Source: Akkermansiaceae bacterium (lineage in GTDB: Bacteria > Verrucomicrobiota > Verrucomicrobiia > Verrucomicrobiales > DEV007). From it: 64,000 bases of DNA. Of the stretch, positions 1-6,905 are shown piece after piece. The notes under the pieces were generated by a model. That model was not told the DNA's origin and ran no database searches. It worked only from the letters and a program-made list of their open reading frames with translations. The stretch covers positions 62,001-126,000 of the forward strand of contig JACKQE010000014.1 of the NCBI GenBank assembly GCA_024233005.1, in the 5' to 3' direction. The translations under genes were made by a program, and so were the position numbers. Numbering within the stretch: the first letter of the stretch is position 1; every line of letters begins with the position of its first letter.

Positions 1-2
1 TT

Positions 3-191
3 TTTGTGGACGACCAGTGCATTGACTGTGACCTGTGCCGCGAAACGGCTCCCGCCAACTTCACCCGCAATGACGATGGAGGCTATTCCTACGTCTACAA
101 GCAGCCTGAAAATGACGAGGAACGCGAGCTTTGCGAGCAAGCCATGGAAGGCTGCCCGGTCGAAGCGATCGGTAGCGGAGGCGAAGGCTGA
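3..191 (+). CDS. Ferredoxin, single 4Fe-4S type, 5' end cut by window
   Basis: This is the C-terminal part of a small soluble electron carrier. The reading frame is open to the first base of the window, so the true start lies upstream; the GTG at 6 is probably an internal Val. The visible part begins FVDDQCIDCDLC and later has EGCPVEAI, which give the CxxCxxC and distant CP cysteines that hold one cluster in mono-cluster ferredoxins. The acidic composition fits the family. The gene is followed by two hairpins with T tracts, so it probably ends its transcript. The redox partner cannot be told from the context. Confidence 0.9.
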   Translation, partial: FVDDQCIDCDLCRETAPANFTRNDDGGYSYVYKQPENDEERELCEQAMEGCPVEAIGSGGEG

Positions 192-205
192 GCCGACCCA
201 TCCTG

Positions 206-263
206 CCCGTTCCCGGAGCGGGATTTTTCAGGCCGTGCTGGTTTTTGCTGGCGCGGCCTTTTT
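206..263 (+). terminator. Tandem intrinsic terminators after ferredoxin
   Basis: Two hairpins follow the ferredoxin stop. The first pairs CCCG at 206-209 with CGGG at 219-222 and is followed by five T. The second pairs GGCCGTGC at 231-238 with GCGCGGCC at 251-258, with one G-T wobble, and runs straight into TTTTT at 259-263. The second is the stronger candidate. Confidence 0.75.
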
Positions 264-288
264 GTATCCGCTATGAAGGTGGGAAGCC

Positions 289-693
289 ATGGAAAGTGAG
301 ACTCCTCCCCCGGAACGGCGTGAACGCGGTCGACGCCGTGTCCGTCCACTGAAGGACCATGTCCTCGCCGAATGGCGCGGGGGGTACGAACCCGAAAATC
401 TCGACCAGTTCTCCAAAGGAATCGGTTCCATCCTGCAATCCACGATGAAGAAGCTCGGGCTCAAAGAACGGCTCGATGATGAATTGATCGGAGCCGCATG
501 GTGCGAAATCGTGGGGAATTTTATGGCCGGTCAATCCGCTCCCGTTGAATTGCGGCGCAAAGTGCTGCTCGTGCAGGTTCTCCAGCCTGCGATCCACTAC
601 TCTCTGGTTCGGCTCAAAGGTCAGATTCTCGGGCGGTTGCAGGAGCGTTTTGGCGTCGACAAAGTCAGTGATCTTCGATTCCGCATCGGCTGA
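289..693 (+). CDS. dciA: DciA-like replicative helicase loader (DUF721)
   Basis: The 134-residue product has a basic, arginine-rich N-terminus (residues 8-22) followed by a DUF721 domain at about 40-134. The core runs from GIGSILQSTMKKLGL through AAWCEIVGNFMA to the VQVLQPAIHYSLVRLK segment. DUF721 proteins such as DciA help load the DnaB helicase in most bacteria that lack DnaC. In E. coli-like genomes DnaC does this job, so DciA is expected here. It lies after the ferredoxin terminators and before a HAD gene and is probably the first gene of its transcript. Family assignment is good; the helicase-loading role is by family knowledge. Confidence 0.82.
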   Translation: MESETPPPERRERGRRRVRPLKDHVLAEWRGGYEPENLDQFSKGIGSILQSTMKKLGLKERLDDELIGAAWCEIVGNFMAGQSAPVELRRKVLLVQVLQPAIHYSLVRLKGQILGRLQERFGVDKVSDLRFRIG

Positions 694-729
694 CACTCAG
701 GAGATTCCTTTCTATCGGATGTTCCCTTG

Positions 730-1383
730 GTGATTAAAAACGTCATATTTGATTGGTCGGGCACACTCTGTGATGATCGTGGAGCGGTAAGAATCGCCAT
801 CAATGCGGTGCTGAGGCACTTTGGAGCGCCCGAAATCCAAGGGAACCGCTTCTTTGAGGAATTTTTTCTGCCCTATACCGACTTTTATCGCAAGCATCTC
901 GGGGAAGCCTGTCCATCGGTGGAGGAGATCGAGGCGAAGTTCGCGGAATTATTTCCTCACGCTGAAAGCCAGTGCCCTCCGGAGGCGATTCCCGGCGCGG
1001 CGGAGTTTTTGGGGCATTGCCGACAATCGGGGCTGCGGTTGTTTTTGCTGACCTCGGTGGGCCGGTTTCAATTCGACAGTCAAGCTGCTCCGGCCGGGAT
1101 CGATCCCGTCGCTTTCGAGGGTATTTACGCCGGTGTGCGGGACAAGACCGAGACCATGAGAAAACTGCTGATCGATCATGGACTTGATCCGTCCCAAACC
1201 ATGATGGTGGGAGACATGCGGCATGACATTGAGGCCGCGAAGGCTTCCGGAGTTTATACGGTGGCGGTTCTCACAGGCTACGAGAAAGCCCACCTCCTTG
1301 CAGGGGCTGAACCAGATGCCCTTTTCCAGGATCTGGTGGCCGCATCCCGGCATTTTGCGCCGGTTTTTTCCAACCTGAAATGA
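730..1383 (+). CDS. HAD-superfamily hydrolase with DWSGT motif
   Basis: This is a 217-residue Rossmannoid HAD protein. Motif I is FDWSGTLCDD, so the nucleophile Asp is present but the usual second Asp of DxDxT is Ser. Motif II is in LFLLTSVG and motif III is MVGDMRHDIEAAKASG. The cap is helical, at about 15-95. The Ser in motif I recalls phosphonatase (DWAGT) and haloacid dehalogenase (DAYGT) branches more than sugar phosphatases, so a plain phosphatase name would be unsafe. The start is either GTG at 730 or TTG at 727, and no clear ribosome-binding site favours one. It overlaps folB by four bases (ATGA), which indicates translational coupling. Confidence 0.85.
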   Translation: MIKNVIFDWSGTLCDDRGAVRIAINAVLRHFGAPEIQGNRFFEEFFLPYTDFYRKHLGEACPSVEEIEAKFAELFPHAESQCPPEAIPGAAEFLGHCRQSGLRLFLLTSVGRFQFDSQAAPAGIDPVAFEGIYAGVRDKTETMRKLLIDHGLDPSQTMMVGDMRHDIEAAKASGVYTVAVLTGYEKAHLLAGAEPDALFQDLVAASRHFAPVFSNLK

Positions 1384-1739
1384 CGAACTTGAACACCATA
1401 GAAATCCGGGGACTCCGTTTGGCTGTCCGGCTGGGAGTTCCCGATGCAGAGCGTGCGCTCCGTCAGTGCGTGGAGATGGATGTGACGCTGGTTCCGCTCT
1501 CTGATTTCGAGGAAATGGGGGATGATCTGTCCCTCACGGTGGACTACCAGGCCGTTGCCCAATCTATCCGGAACCAGTGTGAAACCGGGGAATGGAGGCT
1601 GATCGAAAAGTTGGCGATTGACGTGGCGGGGGAAGTCTTGAACCGCCATCAGGTTCGGATGGTGACGCTTGAAATCCGGAAGCAGATCCTGCCCGGGACG
1701 GACCATGTCGCAGTGCGACTGACTCGCGGTGTTTCCTAA
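1380..1739 (+). CDS. folB: Dihydroneopterin aldolase (FolB/FolX family)
   Basis: The 119-residue product matches the full length of dihydroneopterin aldolase, which splits 7,8-dihydroneopterin to 6-hydroxymethyl-dihydropterin and glycolaldehyde in folate synthesis. The N-terminal strand NTIEIRGLRLAVRLGVPDAE, the central VDYQAVAQSI and the LIEKLAIDVA helix are typical. Glu24, Glu76 and Lys101 lie at positions expected for the active site. It overlaps the HAD gene upstream by 4 nt. No other folate gene is nearby, so FolB and FolX cannot be separated from context. Confidence 0.85.
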   Translation: MTNLNTIEIRGLRLAVRLGVPDAERALRQCVEMDVTLVPLSDFEEMGDDLSLTVDYQAVAQSIRNQCETGEWRLIEKLAIDVAGEVLNRHQVRMVTLEIRKQILPGTDHVAVRLTRGVS

Positions 1740-1743
1740 GTAG

Positions 1744-2343
1744 ATGAGTGCTTGCTCCGAACAGACTTCGCCCGCGCAGGAGGATCAGATCCTGGTCGCA
1801 AGGTCTCAGAATGGGGACACCGCCGCGTTTGACTCTTTGGTGGTGAAATTCACGCCCAAACTGTATGGCCTGGTTTACCACATGACTGACAACCATGAGG
1901 ACACCCACGACATTCTTCAGGAGGTTTTCGCCAAGGCTTACCGCTCGGTTCGCAGGTTCAGGGGAGGTTCGTCATTCTACACCTGGATATATTCCATTGC
2001 CGTGAACATGACGCTGAATTTCCTGAAGAAACGCAGCAGAAACCGCCGTTTTGCCCTGGGGGAAGAAGGTACGGGGGGGGGGCAAAAAGCAGAGCCGATC
2101 GAGCCCGTCGCCACCGATGACACCGTCCGTGAGGTGAGTAATCGGGAATTGAAGGAGAGATTGAACGTCGCCCTCCAAAAATTGTCCAATGAACACAGGG
2201 CGGTGGTGACGATGTTTGACATCCAAGGAATGCCTCATGCCGAAATTGCGAAAATTTTGAGCCTTTCCGAAGGCACGGTCCGATCACGACTTCACTACGC
2301 CCACCAACAACTGCAGAACCATTTGGAAGATTTCCGGAAATGA
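1744..2343 (+). CDS. ECF-type RNA polymerase sigma factor with poly-G tract
   Basis: The 199-residue protein has sigma region 2 at about 25-95, including HDILQEVFAKAYRS and the FYTWIYSIAVNMTLNFLKK segment that contacts core polymerase and the -10 element. Region 4 is at about 135-195, with LSLSEGTVRSRLHYA as the helix-turn-helix that reads the -35 element. The linker is encoded across ten consecutive G (2073-2082), read as Gly-Gly-Gly in the intact frame. A one-base change in that run would remove region 4. The next gene overlaps by 4 nt and encodes a membrane protein with anti-sigma layout, so this is likely a sigma/anti-sigma pair. Confidence 0.92.
   Translation: MSACSEQTSPAQEDQILVARSQNGDTAAFDSLVVKFTPKLYGLVYHMTDNHEDTHDILQEVFAKAYRSVRRFRGGSSFYTWIYSIAVNMTLNFLKKRSRNRRFALGEEGTGGGQKAEPIEPVATDDTVREVSNRELKERLNVALQKLSNEHRAVVTMFDIQGMPHAEIAKILSLSEGTVRSRLHYAHQQLQNHLEDFRK
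2073..2082 (+). repeat. Homopolymer of ten G inside sigma factor gene
   Basis: Ten consecutive G lie in the linker between sigma regions 2 and 4. It is the longest G or C run I noticed in the window; other long runs are eight. Runs of this length in coding DNA are prone to slippage and are also a common place for sequencing error. Confidence 0.95.
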
Positions 2344-2777
2344 ATCGAGAAGAACCCAGAGGACCCGGATCCGAGAACGAGGTGCAAAAACTGCTCCGGA
2401 TGAAGGGCTTGGTCCCGCCTCCCGAAGGCTATGTGGAGAATTTCTTAAGCGAGTTTCATGAGCGTCAACGCTCGGAATTGCTGAGGCGTTCCGCGCGGGG
2501 ATTGTTCGTGGAACGGATCGGGACCTGGCTTTGGCATCCTTCCGGGAGGGGGCTCAAGTTGGCTGCTGCCGGGGTGGGGGGAGTCATCATGATGGGGGCG
2601 GTCGTCCAACTGAATCGTCGGGCGAACACGCTACGGGAATCTTCTGGGGCCATTCCCCCCTCCACGGAAGCTGGACTTATAGAATCCTTCCCATCCATGT
2701 TGCGTCAGAACAATGCCTCTGACCCTGAGAAAAATGCCAAGCATCCTGACAAGAATGATGTTCCGATGCCCAAGTAG
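2340..2777 (+). CDS. Single-pass membrane protein, probable anti-sigma partner
   Basis: The 145-residue protein has a charged cytoplasmic N-terminal part (1-70), one hydrophobic segment at about 72-90 around AAAGVGGVIMMGAVVQL, and a hydrophilic tail (91-145) that would face the periplasm. This N-in, one-helix layout and the 4-nt ATGA overlap with the sigma gene are what one expects of an anti-sigma factor. I see no ZAS zinc motif (HxxxCxxC). The function is inferred from layout and position only. The PDZ protein downstream may start within the end of this gene. Confidence 0.6.
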   Translation: MNREEPRGPGSENEVQKLLRMKGLVPPPEGYVENFLSEFHERQRSELLRRSARGLFVERIGTWLWHPSGRGLKLAAAGVGGVIMMGAVVQLNRRANTLRESSGAIPPSTEAGLIESFPSMLRQNNASDPEKNAKHPDKNDVPMPK

Positions 2778-3726
2778 CCGGGTTGGGACGTTTTTGGTGC
2801 TTCTCTCGGCTTCAATCGGTTTGTGCGGTTTGGTTCGGGGGGGAGACAGCCCCTTGTTCCCCAACGTCTTGCTCCGACTGTCATGGGAGTCGTCAGATGG
2901 CCGGAATTTGGCCGGATGGGGATTGCCGTTGACAGAGGGCGGGCTACTGGTCGGCGCTTTGCCGCATTGGGACGACCTTGCTGCCCCGGGACCCGGTCCG
3001 ATGAACATACATGGCATGGGGGAGGATCGGCGAGCCAGTCGGCTCTTGGTTCCTGCCGGGAGTGGTTTTTTTCTCGCGAGAGTCGAAGCAGGAGAGGTCG
3101 CTGTGGCGCCTCAGGCCTTCCTGGATTTTCGTTCCCTGAAACCGGGAACCTCCGTTCAGCTTCGGCCAGAAGCGGACGAGATGGACGTCCTCAAGGCAAG
3201 TCCGGCCCCTGTGGTCCCGGCGCGCTTCGCTGCCTTGGAGATTCGCTATCAGGAAGAGGCATTCCTGTTTCCCATGCTGAGGATTCAATTGGCACCTGAG
3301 GCAGCCCTGGCAAAGCCAGGCACTCTAGTCACGGATGATCAAGGACGGCTCATCGGCATCGTGTCCGCGCACCTTCCCAAAGAACCCGGAGCACTGCACG
3401 TCATCCCCATGGAGGCGGTGGAAAAGGTTTGTTCCGATTGGAAAAACGGAGCGACCACCGGCAGATCCTGGGTCGGATTGCAGTTCCTAGAAGCAACGCA
3501 GGTGCCTCAAGTCGCCCGAGTGGCCCGTCATTCCCCGGCGGAAGCCGCCGGGATCCGAAGAGGGGACATCATCCTGAGTTGCGGTGACCATCTAATTGGA
3601 GATTTGCAGGATTTGATGGTCGAGGTGGCGCTGCTTCCTTTGGAGCAGCCGGTCGAATGGCGGCTGCTCCGTCAGCAGGACACGCTGTCTGTGAGACTCA
3701 CTCCGGTGCAAAAAAAGGAGCCTTAA
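2755..3726 (+). CDS. Secreted HtrA-like PDZ protein lacking catalytic serine
   Basis: From the ATG at 2755 the product is about 323 residues with a Sec signal (VGTFLVLLSASIGLCGLV). An upstream ATG at 2713 is possible but would add a basic stretch before the signal. The middle looks like the second barrel of a trypsin-type HtrA domain, with TLVTDDQGRLIGIVSA followed by LHVIPMEAVEKV. The segment that should be GNSGGP reads LAKPGT, so no nucleophilic Ser is present. A PDZ domain covers the last 90 residues (WVGLQFLEA, SPAEAAGIRRGDIILSCGD). Position after a sigma and membrane anti-sigma gene recalls RpoE-RseA-DegS, here as a sensor without protease activity. That role is inference. It ends convergently with the SNF2 gene, sharing TTAA. 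Confidence 0.75.
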   Translation: MMFRCPSSRVGTFLVLLSASIGLCGLVRGGDSPLFPNVLLRLSWESSDGRNLAGWGLPLTEGGLLVGALPHWDDLAAPGPGPMNIHGMGEDRRASRLLVPAGSGFFLARVEAGEVAVAPQAFLDFRSLKPGTSVQLRPEADEMDVLKASPAPVVPARFAALEIRYQEEAFLFPMLRIQLAPEAALAKPGTLVTDDQGRLIGIVSAHLPKEPGALHVIPMEAVEKVCSDWKNGATTGRSWVGLQFLEATQVPQVARVARHSPAEAAGIRRGDIILSCGDHLIGDLQDLMVEVALLPLEQPVEWRLLRQQDTLSVRLTPVQKKEP

Positions 3727-6287
3727 AGGGCCTCCGATTCACGCACCGGAGAGAGCAGGTCGCGGAGTTCATCCTCCGAGAATTCCAATTTCTGGGGAAC
3801 GCCTTCGAGGATCCCTTGGAAAAGGGCCCGCTTCTTTTTTTGGAGAAGGAGAATCTTTTCCTCGATCGTTCCTTGGGAGATAAATTTGTAGACGAAGACC
3901 GGGTTTTTCTGCCCGATGCGGTAAGCCCGATCCGTGGCTTGACTTTCCAACGCAGGGTTCCACCATGGGTCATAATGGATCACTGTGTCCGCCGCCGTGA
4001 GATTCAAACCTGTGCCTCCGGCCCGGAGGCTGATGAGGAAGACGGGGACCGTCCCGGCTTGGAACTTGTCACACAGGGCCCCGCGGTCCGGCGTCTGGCC
4101 GTTGAGGAGAATGCTGTCGATGCCCAGATCGTTCAATGCGGTTTGGATCAAATCGAGCATCGAAGAGAACTGGGAGAATATGAGGATCTTGCGTCCCTCT
4201 TCGACCATCGGTTCGATCAGTTCGAGGAGGAAATCCAATTTGGCGGAACGTTTGGCTTTCTTTGCCGATTCGAGTCTCAGCAACTGCGGATGGCAGCAGA
4301 TCTGGCGGAGTTTTAACAGGGCGTCGAGAATGAGGATTTTGGAACGTTCAATCCCATGACGGGCGATTTCTTCCCCGATTTCGCGGCAGACACTGGCCCG
4401 GACCGCCTCGTAGAGCTCCACCTGCTTGGCATTCAATTCGATGGTCCGGACGATCTCCGTCTTGGATGGAAGATCGTGGGCCACGAGCGTTTTGGTGCGG
4501 CGCAGCATCAGCGGGGCGACCCGTTGGGCCAATTGTTGGCGACGGGCTTCGTCCCGGTCTTTTTCAATGGGGTGGCGGAAGACCTGGGTAAAGCTTTCCT
4601 CCGAACCGAGATACCCGGGCATGAGGAAGTGAAAAATCGACCACAATTCGCCCAAATGATTTTCGATCGGGGTGCCGGTGAGGCATAGCCTGTGGCGGGC
4701 ATTGATGCGGTGAAGGATCTTGGTAACCTGAGATCCAGAGTTTTTGATCGCATGGGCTTCATCGAGCACCACGTAGTGGAATTGCTGGCGCAACAGGTCG
4801 TCCGCGTCCTTGAGCAGGACGGGATAGGAGGTGACCACGAGGTCGCAGTGGTGCAGGACCGAATAGTATTTGCGCCGCTTGTCTCCCTGCAATTCCAAGA
4901 CCGTGAGTGATGGGGCGAACTTTTTCGCTTCTTTGGCCCAGTTCGGAACCACGCTTTTGGGGGCGACGATCAGGATGGGCAGGTCCGCCCGGCCGGATTT
5001 CTTTTCGTGGAGCAAATGACAGAGGGTTTGGACGGTCTTGCCAAGTCCCATGTCATCGGCCAACACGCCTCCCAGCTTCTGTTCCCGCAGGAACTGGAGC
5101 CAGCGAAAGCCGTCCTCCTGGTAGGGGCGAAGGCTGGCAAGGAACTCATGGTTCAGAGGTTCGGTCGATCTGGGGCTGAGAGCGGAAATGTCCTCGGCCG
5201 TTCGCAGGAGGTATTCCGGAGCCTGATCCACAAATCTGTTCGAGCCGACCCCGCTGGCGATCTGGGCTGCCCGAACCCGATGGACCCGCAAGGATCCGTC
5301 CTCCTCGAAGGCATCATCATCCCACAACTCCGAGAGAATCGTTAGAATGGTGTGGAGTTTTCCAGCCTGAATGGCGGCATAGTTTCCTGTGCCCCCGAGT
5401 TTCAGGGGAATTCGCTTGGTGGAAGTCATCTGGGATAGATCACCAAGTCTGAACCCCGCGTTCCTGGAGCGGAGAAAGTCCGCCAGACAGGGGAGAATGT
5501 TGATCCGTTCACGACCGATCCGGATGCCGTATTCAAAGTCAAACCAATCGATACTGTTGCCACCATCGGCTTCCGTGATGCCGCCAAACCAATCGTTGGG
5601 CAGGATGACCTGGAGTCCGAAGGAGTCCTCGGTGTCAATTCGGCATCCTAAATCCTGCAAGGCATCCGTGGCGTTGGCGAGAAATTCCGCCCATTTCATT
5701 TCCTGTTCGGCGACACTGCCGGCGGGAACAACGTAGCATTCACGGTATTCCGAAGCGATTTCATCCCAAGGATAAAGCTCCACCAGCCGGAGCATGCCCC
5801 GCTCGCGGAGAAGGGTTTCCAGACTGTGGTCGTAACCCTGGATGCGCGCCAATCGCATCCGACCAAGTTGGGCCATATCGTCTTGGGCGTCCCATTCGAG
5901 AATGCCTCCGCGCACATCTTCACGGGACAAGGTGAGTGAAAGAGGAATCTCCGCAGTGATCCCCTGTGTCGCCTCCATTGCCGCAATGAGGAGTGCCGCG
6001 ACGCGATCACTGTTACGCCGACGTCCGGCGGAATCGCTTCCATCGACTGTGTAGGTTCCATTCTGTCCGCGTTGCACCACGAGACTGACTTCGGAAGAGG
6101 GGCCATCGTCGAAAGATTTGACGACACCGAAAAGTCCGGCGAAAGACCCGTTGATGTTGGAAGTGACCAAACGAACTTTTCCTTCCCGAACGTAGCGCAA
6201 CCCTTGCGACAGCGTTTCAGAACTGAAGACGTTTCCCCGGAGGGGAGGATGTTGAATGGAAAGACCTTGGAAAATTGAAGTTCCCAT
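3723..6287 (-). CDS. SNF2/Swi2-family DNA helicase-like ATPase
   Basis: The 854-residue protein has a C-terminal SNF2 motor. Motif I is LADDMGLGKTVQTL (409-422), motif II LDEAHAIKNSGS (508-519), motif III LTGTPIENHLGELWS (536-550), and motifs V-VI are in RAGGTGLNLTAAD and ATDRAYRIGQ. These are dsDNA translocases that remodel protein-DNA complexes. The first 370 residues have no domain I can name; in bacterial SNF2 proteins this region often carries SWIM or other accessory domains, but I see no CxCx SWIM motif. It is transcribed alone after a 210-nt gap containing a perfect inverted repeat (6386-6412). The role is probably in DNA repair or transcription recycling, by family only. Confidence 0.93.
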   Translation of the reverse strand: MGTSIFQGLSIQHPPLRGNVFSSETLSQGLRYVREGKVRLVTSNINGSFAGLFGVVKSFDDGPSSEVSLVVQRGQNGTYTVDGSDSAGRRRNSDRVAALLIAAMEATQGITAEIPLSLTLSREDVRGGILEWDAQDDMAQLGRMRLARIQGYDHSLETLLRERGMLRLVELYPWDEIASEYRECYVVPAGSVAEQEMKWAEFLANATDALQDLGCRIDTEDSFGLQVILPNDWFGGITEADGGNSIDWFDFEYGIRIGRERINILPCLADFLRSRNAGFRLGDLSQMTSTKRIPLKLGGTGNYAAIQAGKLHTILTILSELWDDDAFEEDGSLRVHRVRAAQIASGVGSNRFVDQAPEYLLRTAEDISALSPRSTEPLNHEFLASLRPYQEDGFRWLQFLREQKLGGVLADDMGLGKTVQTLCHLLHEKKSGRADLPILIVAPKSVVPNWAKEAKKFAPSLTVLELQGDKRRKYYSVLHHCDLVVTSYPVLLKDADDLLRQQFHYVVLDEAHAIKNSGSQVTKILHRINARHRLCLTGTPIENHLGELWSIFHFLMPGYLGSEESFTQVFRHPIEKDRDEARRQQLAQRVAPLMLRRTKTLVAHDLPSKTEIVRTIELNAKQVELYEAVRASVCREIGEEIARHGIERSKILILDALLKLRQICCHPQLLRLESAKKAKRSAKLDFLLELIEPMVEEGRKILIFSQFSSMLDLIQTALNDLGIDSILLNGQTPDRGALCDKFQAGTVPVFLISLRAGGTGLNLTAADTVIHYDPWWNPALESQATDRAYRIGQKNPVFVYKFISQGTIEEKILLLQKKKRALFQGILEGVPQKLEFSEDELRDLLSPVRESEAL

Positions 6288-6385
6288 AGCCGGAAATAGA
6301 GATTCGAGTCCTTTCGGAAAAACCGGAGAACTGACTGAGGAACCAGAATAGAGCGAGTCCTGATTTTTCTGCTACTTAAAAATCA

Positions 6386-6412
6386 CGTAAATCAAAAATA
6401 TTTCGATTTACG
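6386..6412. promoter_or_regulatory. Perfect 8-bp inverted repeat upstream of SNF2 gene
   Basis: CGTAAATC at 6386-6393 and GATTTACG at 6405-6412 are exact inverted copies separated by 11 AT-rich bases. The centre-to-centre distance is 19 bp, near two helical turns, which suits a dimeric regulator. It sits about 100 nt upstream of the SNF2 start and 85 nt downstream of the receiver gene stop. It could also form a hairpin at the end of the kinase/receiver transcript, but there is no adjoining T tract. Confidence 0.5.
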
Positions 6413-6497
6413 AAGGATATCACCCCGGAGGGCTGCGGATTTCCTCGGTTTACTCTTCGAATAGGGGATTCCTGTATCCCAAGAGGGGGGGGCAGGA

Positions 6498-6878
6498 TCA
6501 GGATTTTTCGAGGATATCCGTGATGCAGGAACGCAGGGTCGCCATTTCGACCGGTTTGGGTAAAACCGTGACTCCTGCAGCTTGGGCAACTGAGCCGGTG
6601 CTGGTTTCTCCATGCGCCACCAGAGCTGTGAGCATGATCACAGGGACTTTTTTGAGCTTGGGATCAGCCTGGAACAGAGCCGCGACATCACCCCCGTCCA
6701 GTCCCGGCATCACGAGATCCAGCAGCACGAGATCGGGTTGGAAGGCTTGGGCGGTTTTTAGAGCGTGGACGGAGTGATTTTCGATCATCACCTCGTAGTC
6801 GCCGTTGCGTTCCAGATTCATTCGCAACAGCTTGGTGAAGCCGGCCTCATCGTCGATGATTAAAATTTTCTTGCTCAT
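6498..6878 (-). CDS. Stand-alone response regulator receiver (CheY-like)
   Basis: The 126-residue protein is a single receiver domain. Asp9-Asp10 are the acidic pocket, Asp54 in LLDLVMPG is the phosphoacceptor, Thr84 in MLTAL is the switch residue and Lys108 in LPKP completes the site. There is no output domain, so it must act by binding a partner or relaying phosphate. It lies 27 nt after the histidine kinase gene on the same strand, which makes them a probable cognate pair. Confidence 0.93.
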   Translation of the reverse strand: MSKKILIIDDEAGFTKLLRMNLERNGDYEVMIENHSVHALKTAQAFQPDLVLLDLVMPGLDGGDVAALFQADPKLKKVPVIMLTALVAHGETSTGSVAQAAGVTVLPKPVEMATLRSCITDILEKS

Positions 6879-6905
6879 GGAGATTCCAATCTGGAGTTGG
6901 TGACT

